Shown piece by piece: positions 1-12,500 of a DNA stretch of 64,000 nucleotides. Both the position numbers and the translations under genes were made by a program. The notes beneath the pieces were generated by a model, which ran no database searches, was not told the origin of the DNA, and saw only the letters and a program-made list of their open reading frames with translations. Within the stretch, counting starts at the first letter, position 1. Every line of letters begins with the position of its first letter. The stretch is from Plazaster borealis. Taxonomy: Eukaryota > Echinodermata > Asteroidea > Forcipulatida > Labidiasteridae. The stretch covers positions 13,746,501 to 13,810,500 of the forward strand of contig CM037462.1 of NCBI GenBank assembly GCA_021014325.1, written 5' to 3'.

Positions 1-417
1 AATGCCATTCAATCAAATTCTCCATTGTAACAAGAACAACACAAAATGTTTTTGGATTTGTTTTGCTCGCAAAACCTATGCCAACGTGTGCATACTAACA
101 CATAACCCTATGGTTGCGAAACAAAATCTGACGCACATCCAACATGAATGGATACGGTTATCGTATCTGCATGCCTGTCTGTCCGTATCCGTACGCTTGC
201 GAAACTTCTCTCTAATAATTTTTTTTTGCATTTACCCTAGCTCCTGGTTAGTAAGGATTTTGGTTAAGTCAATTCTATTTTCTCATTCATATATTATTTC
301 AAAATTTTCAGGGCAAAGAATGACCTTTGAAAAAAAATGTGTGAAATTCCGACAAGTCAGAAACCTGGCCAGTTTAATAACTACAGAGATGTACACTTTG
401 CCAATTTGTTTCTTTAC

Positions 418-539
418 CAACCTGTTATCTGATTGATGTAGTGGTTGTACCACATGATGGCTTTACCCTTGGCTGGTCGAACGTAGACATTAGCAGTGTA
501 GCAGTGGTGGGATAAATCGTAATCCTCAGTGCTGAGATC
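418..539 (-). CDS. P4HTM: P4HTM exon 9: C-terminal catalytic strand, last exon seen
   Basis: Residues 338-378, including HHCYTANVYVRPAKGKAIMW and YNHYINQITG. It aligns with the family segment VKPQQGTAVFWYN. The donor GTAAAG follows TTG (phase 2), so the next codon would complete Trp as in GWVG of the family. No further exon is visible in bases 1-417. Confidence 0.92.
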
Positions 540-3500
540 CTACAAACAATTGGCAAAATCTTATGAATTCTGTTTTTTCTTTTATTGTACACATATTCAA
601 AAGAAAAAAAATTGAAAATGTATACATGACTAAAATTGATTGATTTAAGCTCAAGAACAGGACAGTAGAATGTTTAAACACTAAGAAATCAATTAAGGGG
701 CTAATACAACCTCAACAAATAAGCATAAAAACATTAAATTAATCAATGAATACATTATTGAAACCAATCAACTTTTATCAAATTTTTTATATGTGAAATG
801 TTTAAAAACATTTTACATATGACAAATTTGAGACTAATTATATTCAGCGTACAACAGAGGCCAATTTCATAGAGCTACTCAAGACATCTAAAAAATACAC
901 AGAGTAAAATAACTATACGGGGCTGTGTCATCATGATCAAGGCAGGCCTGTGGGTGTACATGGAATTATGAACTCTAACCCAGTTACTGCAAATGCGCAC
1001 CCTCCCTACGTATCAAATCTATGAGGAGCGCACACCTGTGCAGTAACTGGGTGAGAGTTCATAATTCCATGTACACCAACAGGCCTGCTTTGTTCATGAC
1101 GACACAGCCCCTTTAAGTCAAGAGATAAACAAATATTACAGGAAACAAAATCAATGACAAATCAAAAATTTAAATCAAACAAGAGGATATGTAAGTAATT
1201 ACTTTGAAATGGAAAAGTTTTTAACTAAAGAGAACAAAACAAATAGACTGGTAAACCCATTTTCCTGCTTGCTTTTAGCAGAAAAATCTGCTCAAGCACA
1301 AGCGAGTTTAACAGGATAGCAACAAAATTAGCTTGCGACAAATGGTCTGAAACTAGAATTCAACTTCAAGGAGGTATGTTGAAATGATGGCATTTTTATC
1401 TTTCGGTAACCCCATGAGTTAAGGATTTCAAGGAGCATTCAGGGATGGCAGTTTTAGTGCTAGAGAAGTAGATCAAAGAGCATGATTTTTTGTTTGTCTT
1501 TTAATAAAATAACACTTTCTTCAAAGAGCAAAGTTCTAAACATTCTGAATTGGATGTCAACAGTAAATGTGCAATCACAAAGAATTTTTTTTGTTAGTCA
1601 CAAGGTCAAAGTCAATGCCATTTTGATTGAATATCATTGAAATTCAGGAATTAACTAAAAATTACCACAAGAAAATGTACAGAACCATATAATTGAAATG
1701 GGACATCATTGGATGTTTTTGGATGTTAAAAAATTTCGCACTGACGGGTTTAAAATATAACAGCATGTTGCTCTGTTTCAATAGGGAGTACAAGACTTGT
1801 AACATTGTTTTCCACTCTCTAAAGGACTTTATCTACTGGAAAAAGAGTGCATCACAAAACTGATTTGACCTTAGAAACCCTCTTTAAAGGCATCGTACAC
1901 GTTTGGTAATTACTCAAAATATATATTAGCATAAAAACTGACTTGGTAACGAGCAACAGAGAGCTGTTGATAGTATAAAACATTGTGGAAACAACTCCCT
2001 CTGAAGTAACGTAGTTTTTGAGAAAGAGGTAATTTCTCACTAAAATAATAAAAACTTCTTGCATCTGAAAGCACACAAATTTGTACAAGGGTGTTTTTTC
2101 TTTCATCTTTCTTGCAACCTCGATGACCAATTGAGCCCAAATTTTCACAGGCTTGTTATTTTATGCATATGTTGGGATACACCAAGTGAGAACACTGGTC
2201 TTTGACAATTACCAAACGTGTACGATGCCTTTAACAAATGATACAAGTCACACCATGGTATTAAAAACAGTAGAGCTCAGAATGATGCAAAGTTGGAATT
2301 TCTTCAGGAAGTTTTCAGTACAGAAAGCAAAGGGTCAAAAGATCACTGTGTTCTTCTTACCTCTTCCGAGAATGTCTCATTGTCTGCCACAGGAAACGCT
2401 GTTTCCCCGCCGTCTTGTGTCTCGTCAAGATAGTAGAGAATTGTTAAGAATCTGGAACCAAAAACACAAAGATGTTTGTGTTTGTTTTTTCTTGTCCAAT
2501 GCATGGCATCGTTGGTGTGACTATACATAAAAGGAGTGTGATTGCAAGCCTGGAATTAAGCGGAGGCCACGGCCTCCTTTGCCCTGGTCATGGCCTTGGT
2601 GCCACTGCAAAGGTTACCCATAGACTTTAAGGTTGTCCGATGGAAGTGCCCATTAGGAGCATGAGAATGGCCTTGCCCTCTCAAAGATGAAGTTTCAAGC
2701 CTGGGATTGTATACAAATAGCAGAGCTCACCCTTAACACTAGGCCAGCGAAAACTGTCAAGCAAAAACAGCCACTAGAAATTGTGCAACCTACTTGTTTA
2801 AAATGCTCATATTTATTCCTTTTCAGCTTGTGAATAATACATTTTTTAAAAAGGAGTTAATTTATTTTTGAGTGTGTGAATGTAACTTCATTTGACCATT
2901 AAACTGGTTGTGATCGCTTCCACTAACACATCAGAAAGATACATTAATGACATTACATGTTTAAATCTGGGCTACTAACACTTTCTCGGGGCAAGTAAAA
3001 CACATTTAACTAGCCCGGTGGGCTACCTTAAAACAAGTTTAAGCCCAAGGCCTGAATGAACACTCCTGAAAACTGGCAAGCTTCTTTCCGAGTCGGTCTA
3101 GAGACAAAATCTTCTAAACTTCCAGGGTCTTTAAATTCCTATTTGAGGGTTTACAGACTTCTACATCAAATGGAGAACTTGTCTTTCTTTCCTTGGTGAC
3201 AAGTCTATGATTTCCCGGAAAAACTTTGAGGAAAAGGAAGGTCACTGAAAACATTCTGAAATCTGGATAAAAAAACAGGGGCCAATTTCATAGCGCTGCT
3301 TAATGGTAAGCACTTTTTTGTGCTAACTATAGCAGAAAAATGTTCTTATTTCACAGATTAGCAAGAAAATAGGTGGCCAGCTTGCATGTTCACCATGGAT
3401 TTGCAATGTAACGTCATTCATTTTCATACAGTAAGCACCGGAAGGTTAGCATGCACTTTCGTGAGTTTCTTTTTTTAGCATTAGTGCGGAGTACTATTCC

Positions 3501-6500
3501 ATCAGTCCACAGGTTTGTTAGTAGCGTTAGGCTGCATCCGAATTGGCGGCGACAGCTACAGCTACAGCTGTTGCTAACTGTTGCTAAGGTCTTTCTACAA
3601 TTATACTTTGAACAAATTCCAACAGTATAAAACTACCTCAACAACCAAACTTATGGACTCTGATGGAATTGGTATCTCAGACTTTAATCGAAGCATCGGT
3701 TGGACTATGCAGCGCTGAATTCATCTAATAATCAGTAATGTCCGAAATGGCGGCTACGGCTACAGCTATGGCTATGGCTGGATCACTGTGTCATCATGCG
3801 TTAAAGTATACATGAAGGACATTCTTAGCAACACCCTTAGCAACAGGTTGTAGCCGTAGCTGTCGCCGCCAATTCGGATGCAGCCTCACTCTACTAAGGC
3901 ACCTTATAAAAACTATTCCCGGGTAACTTCCGGGACAGCTTCACCCGGGGTCATTTTTCATCCCGCTTCAAATTGTTTTGCTTTCCAAATTCACTACGGG
4001 ATTGTTCCGGGCAGTTTACTGATGGCTGAGCTGTATGTTTACATTCAAGAAGATTAGACCGCAAGCACTTAGATCGGTATCTACTGAAAGCCTTGTTTAT
4101 GGTTACCACCATGCAAGGTCACCTGTTCGCACTCTGTTGTTAATAGAAAGCCTACAAGGGTTATGAGATCTTATCAGTGGCCAAAACGCAGAGCGCACAG
4201 CAGGGGAGTATAAACAAACTCTGGGACAGTGCGGTCAAACACCGGGATGAAGCCGACCGGGAAAGAAACTGAACATCCATGCATCCCGACAGGAAAACCC
4301 ACACCGGGACAAATCTCCCGGGAATAGTTTTGATAAGATGCCTAACAAACCTGTGGACTGATGGAATAGCACTCCGCACTAATGCTAAAAATAGAAAATT
4401 CAGTACCCGGATATCAGACAACGTGTCAAAATTCACTAATGTACATGCTCGTACATGTCAAATTTTGTGTTTACTCGCGTGTACTGATTGTACTAATGCG
4501 GTCTGACGTGCCGATGCGTTGATCGCATGAGAGCTAGTGATGGAAAGTTTGTCTGACATACAGGGATTTTGAGCAAAAATGACGTCATTAGTGTGGAGTG
4601 CTATTGGTATACTCGCCCTCATGTAAAACATCATTGGTTTGGTTTTGCAGAACTGCATCAACTCATCAAAATCGCAACTCAACAACCAACCTTGGCCCAA
4701 TGTCCTGGCTCTGCTTACCGCCGAATTCTGTGCTTGCGATCACTATTTTTCACTCACAGGGCATTCTTCGATTTCTGCACTAGCTGGGCAAGCAAAGAAT
4801 GCCTAGTACCATGGAATACGCAAGCGCACAAGCAAAAAATCCCTCCTTACCTGTGAAAAACTCTTGACGTAAGCGCGGAATTCCCTGCTTCCGTAACCGC
4901 TTATTCTTTCCTTACAATAGGCAAAGCCATGAAATTGGGCACTCTGATAGAATTGGTTTGCCCAGCACCGACTTCACTTTACAATACAGACCAAAAAAAG
5001 TCCTTACAAAAACATTGATAAGAATTGGTATATATACCCTGAAAACAAATGACCTCTGACCTCTGAAACCAGCCTACCTGCAGATACGTATCCCATTGGC
5101 ATGATCCCAGTCTTGTTGAAGTGTTCCCACTGTATGAGAACAAGGCAGCTCTGGATCAAGCTCTTCTGAGTCATAATGGGCATGGAAATGACCGCCACGT
5201 TCATAGTAGACGACCTGAGAAAATCCACAAGAGACAATCGGACACTACATGAGCAATAAAACCAACCCTCGGTACAAAAACCTGAAGCAAAAATAATAAT
5301 AATAATAATAATAATTTATTTTTGATATAGCATTTTACAACAAAAATCTCAAAACGCTGTACATGCAGGAAATCACAGGAAGATATACATTAAACCAGTA
5401 AACCAGTAAACAAATAATTGATTTTAAAATTATACACCATAAAGTGAAACAATGGCCAATAGTACAAAAATGGCCCCAGATGTCCCAGCGTTTAAGATCA
5501 TGCTAGAAAAGTGCAAAATTTAGCGATGCATGTGGGACTGCACGTCAACATCTGAGGCGATTTGTGCAGACAAAATATCAAGATCAAGAAGATCAAGAAA
5601 AATTGTTGTGACGTAAACAACCGCTGGTGACTCAATTGTTCGACCATATCAAGCGTTGTTCATCAGTGGACAATATTGCAAACTCTATTACTGTTGGTGC
5701 CCGCTTATTGATCTGGGCAGTTCTGTGCCCAGGAGCTTGGTGCTAATTTTTTGCATGGGTTTACCAAGTGTGTGTGTTGGTATTTGTTGATTTTTGTCTT
5801 TTTGCCGGTTTGCTGGAATAATTACTGGCATCCTGTGTTTGCTCTCTTTAAATGAAAACCTTTTGGCTGTGACAGTTACGACACTTAAAGAAGTACAACA
5901 TAAAAAATTCTGGCTGTGACAGTTAGTCACTAATAAAACAAGTACAATGTGTGGTGGTTGATTATTACTGAATCTGAGTGTAACTCATACATATTCATGA
6001 CCGAGAGCCTTATGTTCATTCACCTGTAAACTTTCACTGTGCTTCACTATATCCCCTGGTAGTCCGGTCAATGCGGTTACTCTGAAAAAAAGAAGAACAA
6101 AAATCATAAAGATTGGCAACAATTGCATTTCATTATTCAAAATTAATACAAGATTCTGCCTCAAAAATATCATTGATTATTAATAATAATATTAGTGGCT
6201 TCTTATATAGCGCTCAAATCCATTACTCATTGACGCTCATGGCGCTCCAACATTCAGTATTTTCCCTGCAAGGTATGTGGAACTACGTTTTTGAAATATG
6301 AAACCTTTTTCCTTTATAGCACCATGCAATGGTTTACAAGGTGCTGTGGCGCAATGCAGCCAATCAAACCAGGAACACCGGGGTGAACCCCTTCTCTTTA
6401 CGATAAGTGCACTGGGTTATTTTATGTGCATTACACAACACACTGGACCTACGGCTTTACGTCCCATCCAAAGTGTCACAACCAGGACTCGTACCCACAC

Positions 6501-9500
6501 TCTGCTGATAAGAAACACCAGAGCTTGAGTCCGGTCCTCTTGTCCGTGGTTATTAGTGTGATAAGCACTAAATACTCATTGCATTCCGAGTCATTCAGAG
6601 AACAGGCTTCTTGGGTGGGATTTGCACCCCCGGCCCTCACATTCTAGAACAGATGGACAAACACACGGACAACATTGGTAGTTGTTAAAGAGTCCAATAT
6701 CTATACTTCACGTAACCTAACATACCTACATGGAATAACAAACCTGCGAGTTTTAGCTCAACTAGTCATAGAAGTCTGAGAAAATAGTGGAAAACCCCCT
6801 TATGTTTTCAGTGTTTTCAAACATCAGGGGCGGATTGCACCAAGTGGTCTTAAACCGGTCTATGTGCTATAGCCGGCTAACTTGAGCCGCGCTTAGACAG
6901 TCTTTAAATATAGACTGATTACAATACCACACTCTACATTTAAGCCAGTCTTAAATCTTTAGCTGGCTATATGATCGTTTTTTATTTTATTTTAAACATG
7001 GCGCTACATCCGTTAGTTGTTGATGATTTCGCAGTAAGCACAAAATCGGCCCTTAAGCAGCTCTATGAAATTGGGCCCTGTTGCATAGCACGCTACATAA
7101 ATCCTGGGCTCAGGAACCAATTTCAAAAAGCTGTTAAGCAGAAAATACTGCTTAGCAAATCTCTTTGCAGAGCAAAAAATGAGGGGGGCACCAGTTGCAA
7201 CAATGTCAACTTTATGGAAGTTTTGGTTGGTAACCAGTTTCTGTTAAGCAAGATTTTTCTGTGCTTAGTTAGTTTTTATGCTCACAGGCTTTATGAAATT
7301 GGGCCATGTACCCTACAGACATTTTCAAAACCATGGCTTGGGGACCATCCGCCTGCTTAAAGTCCCATACTTTAAAGGGACACGTTGCCTTGGATTGGGC
7401 GATTTGGGCTCTAAAAAGCGTTTGAAAGCGTTTGTTATGAAACAAATATGGTTGGACAAATACTTTAAAAGTAAAATATAATGATCCACACAAATTTGCC
7501 GCGAAATTGTGTGGTTTTCCTTTTACTTCATGAACTAACACAGTCCGCCATTTTGTGGAGTCAAAAATTTGTTCAACAAAATGGCGGACCGTGTTAGTTC
7601 ACGAAGTAAGAGGAAAACAACACTATTTCAAGGCATATTTGTGTGGATCACTATATTCTACTTTTAAAACACCTTTCCAACCATTTTTGTTTCATAACGA
7701 ACGCTTTCAAATGCTTTTTATAGCCCAAATTGCCCAATCTATAAGGCGACGTGTCCCTTTAAGAGCAACGGGTCAAAATCAAGCCGGAGCCTAGGCCCAA
7801 ACTGTGGTTTCAAAAAGGGCCTACAGCCCATAATGCACAAGTGCCATCTTACAAATACACCGCAATGCATCTTTGGAAACCGAGCACAGTTAAAAAATAA
7901 ACCAAAGCTGCCAAGATGGACGCCATGCTGTATTTTACATGTAATACTGCCAGCTTTTATAGTGTACCGCATTGCTCCAAAATCGGTGCGCCATGATGGT
8001 TACCTAAGAGAGGTTTGCGGTAACACCATGTGAATATCTCTTTGAGTAGAGATGGTTATGATGGTTACCGGTGTTGCCTGGGACTCGGATTTCACCCAGA
8101 ATCCTTTGCACGCCAATAAAAATATGCATATATGGGCCTACTGACCCAATTCATCTGGGCCCAATTTCATGGCTCTGCTTACCGCCGAATTCTGTGCTTG
8201 CGATCACCATTCTCCGCTTACGGAGCAAGCGCCGAATTTCTGCGCTAGCGTGTAAGCGTTGAATGTCATGCGCACAAGCAAAAATTCTCCGCTAACCCGT
8301 GAAATACGCTTGACGTAAGCGCGGAATTCCCTGCTTCCGTTAGCGCCGATTCTTTGCTTACGATAAGCAAAACCATGAAATTGGGCACTGGTGTCATCAT
8401 TACAATAATCTTGGTTGCGCCATTTTGGTAGTCAATGTCCCCCTGTAAACAGTGAAGTGCACATTTTGGGCCACACAGCATTAACCTGCTTGTATTTGTA
8501 CGTGCAATTTGACTCCAAATATTGCGAGCGTGGCAGACAGTAGTCACATGTGACATTAGTGCAAGGGGTCAATATTCACAATGGCCCAGTTGGAAGATGC
8601 TTTAGAATTTAGCCCTCTTTGTCTTGTTGTTTTCATTCATTTTTTGTTGTGTTCTCATTTGGTGTATCCCAACATATGCATAAAATAACAAGCCTGTGAA
8701 AATTTGGGCTCAATTGGTCATCGAAGTTGCAAACAAATGATGAAAGAAAAAACACCCTTGTTGTACAAATTTGTGTGCTTTCAGATGTAGGAATAAAATC
8801 TTCTTGCAAGAAGTTTTTATTATTTTAGTGAGAAATTACCTCTTTCTCAAAAACCTCGTTACTTCAGAGGGAGTCGTTTCTCACAATGTTTTATACTATC
8901 AACAGCTCTCTGTTGCTCATTACCAAGTCAGTTTTTATGCTAATATATATTTTGAGTAATTACCAAACGTGTACGATACCTTTAAGGAAAGACTCCAATG
9001 CACCAAAAAGTTCAGTGCACAAAGTACAGGATTTGTTAAATAAGTAATTAGTTTTCATCTGAAACCTCACTACTTGTAAAACTGACCAGGAATGAGATTG
9101 GATGAATGTGGCCTGCGAGTCTGGGTTTCTATTATTCTAGACCAAGAATTGCTAATCTGTTACAATTCATGAGTATAAATTTACATACACCATCTGTGCA
9201 TCACCAGGAAGACAATGTTTGTACACAATGTGCACCATTTCTTTCCCTTTACCATTTCTTTCAATTGTTGCTTTATTTGAAAAATTGAAGGTTCAAGGAG
9301 GTTTTGAGAAAAACCTGAAACCAGGAAAAATCCTGAGCAATCACATGCCTTGTTAACACAGTTCTGTGATCCTCCAAAGGACCTAGGCGGTCCGGTTGGC
9401 ACAGTGGTCTCTATCCTCGTCTTCCACCTCTAGGACCCCGGTTCAAAATCCGCCGGGGGGCACCATGTGGGTTGGGTTTTCAGTCCCAACCTGATTATTC

Positions 9501-12500
9501 TCTGGGGTTTTCCTCCCACATCTAAAACTGAAACTTCCTTCATTGTCTTCTCTGCGTGGGGTTCTTGGCTAGTATAGTGATTAAGTTCGCTTTTCTGAGA
9601 ATCTTTGGCTTCAAACCAGAGTTAGTAAATGAAATGAAATGAATAATTTGTGGTAGTTGAACAAAGATTTTGACACTTACTTCTCCCTGAGATCTGTCAG
9701 CACCTGATCCTCACTACCAAAATTGAGCCACGCCTGTTGGCTGACACGATTCAGTTTACTGTTGTCATTCTTACAATGCTCCAACACCCACTTCTTCAAC
9801 TTGAACAAATTTGAAAAAAGAAAGTTGCATATTTTCATTGATTTCAATTGCTGACATATTTCTTTTTCAAACTTTTGAGCAGAGAGGTTTTTTTTAGACA
9901 CTAGCCAACAGGTCTTGAATTTTGGGAAGAAATCCACGAGACCACAGAGCTTGTAGCTTGAAATGTTTACTAGACCAGAATTCTGTTTACACTACCAGAA
10001 TTGAAATGGAAAAAAATATCTACACAGTTTAATATTTGAGCTTCTTTAATTTGAAGAACAAGCACTTAAAGAAGATTCATCTCATTTGTATTATGGGTAA
10101 GTATTCTACGATACTCAACAGAAGTATGGTGGAGGTCCGTGGAGGTGTGAGGTGAGGTGGGAAATAGAGTGTACACAGAGTATGGTGGATGTGGTGGAGG
10201 TGTGAGGTGTGGGGGAATAGAGTGTCTTTTGAGTGTCCTTCGGATGGGACGTTAAGCCGTAGGTCCCGTGTGTTGTGTAATGCACGTAAAAGAACCCAGT
10301 GCACTTATCGTAAAGAGAAGGGGTTCGCCCTGGTGTTCCTGGTTTGATTGGCTGCATATTGCGCCACAGCACCTTGTAAACCATTACATGGTGCTATGCA
10401 AAGGAATAGGTCTCATACTTCAACACGTAACTCCACTTACCTTGTTGGAAAAATACTGAGCGCTTTGAGACACCCTTCGGGAGTATAAAGCGCTATATAA
10501 GAACTGCATTATTATTATTATTATTACTGACCTCTTGCATTTTTACATCATCGATTTGGGAGAACTCCTGCAGATTCAGTGCACCATCACCGTCTAGATC
10601 GAGGTGATTATCTCGAAGCATCTCCAAGATGTCGTCTTGTCGAAGGAAAGTATTGCTATCAATCAGATCATCAATGCTTGCAAGAAGCTCCTCAGCATCT
10701 AGAACCTTTAAAACAATTAAAATTTAAATATTTTCATCATATTCTGTTATTTCTGTTTAATTGCCGAGTGGTATAGTAGTGCATTTGACTCAAGTACTGG
10801 TGGCTAGGTCATCAGGGTGTGGGTTCGAATCACGGTCATGACACTTGTGTCCTTGAGCAAGACACTTTACCATTATTGCTTCTCTTCTCCCCGGGGTATA
10901 TGGACCTATGAGGGTAGAGATGCTTGTGATTGAATTAGCTTGGTGCGCTACATACTTAGCAGCACAGGCTGTATACTCCCAAGGAAGCTGAGATGGTTTA
11001 AGAAATGAAATAAATGGCCCAGTGATCAGGGGTAAGAATGTGTTTGTGAAGTGCAATGATCATTTCTTGGAATTATTGCGCTGTGAGAGCCCATTATATT
11101 GTTATAATTATTTTGAGTTAAAGGCAGGGTATACTTTTGGTAATGGTCAAAGACCAGTATCCTCACTTGGTGTATCTCAACATGCATAGTGAACATTTGG
11201 GCTCAACTGGTCATGGAAGTTGCGAAAAAATAATGAACAAAAAACCCCCTTGTTGCATAAAATTGTGTGCTTTCAAATGCATGAGAAAGGCTTCATGCCT
11301 TCTAAAATTCAAATTTTTGGACGGGAAATTACCTCTTTCTCTAAAACTACATAACTTCAAAGGCAGTTGTTTCTCACAATGTTTTAAAAAAGAACCCAGT
11401 TACACTTATGGTTAAGAGAAGGGACTCGCCCCAGTTTTTCTGGCATAGTTGGCTGCAGATTTCTCAGCATCACCTCACAAGATTATGGGTTGACCAGGGT
11501 TAACCCCGGTGTTTCTGGTTCACATAGCAAGCACCCTTGTTTACAGGCTTCCTCAGGCTTGCAAGCTACAGTGATTAAGTTCACTTATGAGGCATCCTTG
11601 GTTTCATCACCAGAATTATATAACAATAATAATAATTTATAAAATAATAATAGTGGCTTCTTATATAGCGCTCATATCCATCACCCAGTGACGCTCAAGG
11701 CGCTTCAACATTCAGTATTTTCCTGCAAGGTATTGTGGAGCTACGTTTTTGAAGTATGAGACCAATTCCTTTACATAGCACCATGCAATGGTTTACAAGG
11801 TGCTGTGGCGCAATATGCTGCTGATCAAACCAGGAACACCAGGGCGAACCCCTTCTCTTTTCGATTTAGTGCACTGGGTTCTACGTGCACTACACAACAC
11901 ACAGGACCAATGGCTTTACGTCTCATCCGAAGGAAGAAGCAATAATGGTTAAGTGTCTTGCTTAAGGACACAAGTGTCACGACCGGGACTCGAACCCACA
12001 CTCTGCTGAACAGAAACACCAGAGCTCGAGTCCGGTGCTCTTATCCACTCGGCCACGAGATGCTTCATAAATGGGTCTCAAATTAAAAAAAACTGTTCAT
12101 ACCTGTCTTAAAAAACATAGAAAGGACACTGAAATGCCCGCTATATAAAAACCAATTATGGAGCAAAAGACCAATTCTTACGACTACAATCACATTTTGC
12201 AAGAGTGGGGTTCTTACCTCATCTCCGTTAGAATCAATATTCCTGAAGACGTCTCCATTTAAGTCTTTTATATCATAATCTTGTGGATCTTCTTTTTTGA
12301 TGGATTCTTTGACTAAACTTGCAAAGAGTGTTTCCTTCTGAGCCAACTCCTTGATGTGGCCGCACTCCTCTTCAGAGAGGAACCCTGGAATCTCTGAACA
12401 ACAACAAATCAAATGGATCAGTACTCACAAGCCCAAACAGCGCCCTCACTCAGCTCAATAAAGACCTATCCTTGACTGAGAGTTGTGCGCGGCGCGTACA

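Noticed and set aside
2..436. 144-codon plus-strand open frame
   Set aside because: It overlaps P4HTM exon 9 only at its end, has no recognisable domain and starts at the window edge.
3900..4280. CCCGGG-rich stretch resembling a CpG promoter
   Set aside because: It lies inside the inverted-repeat element of P4HTM intron 7 and has no exon nearby.
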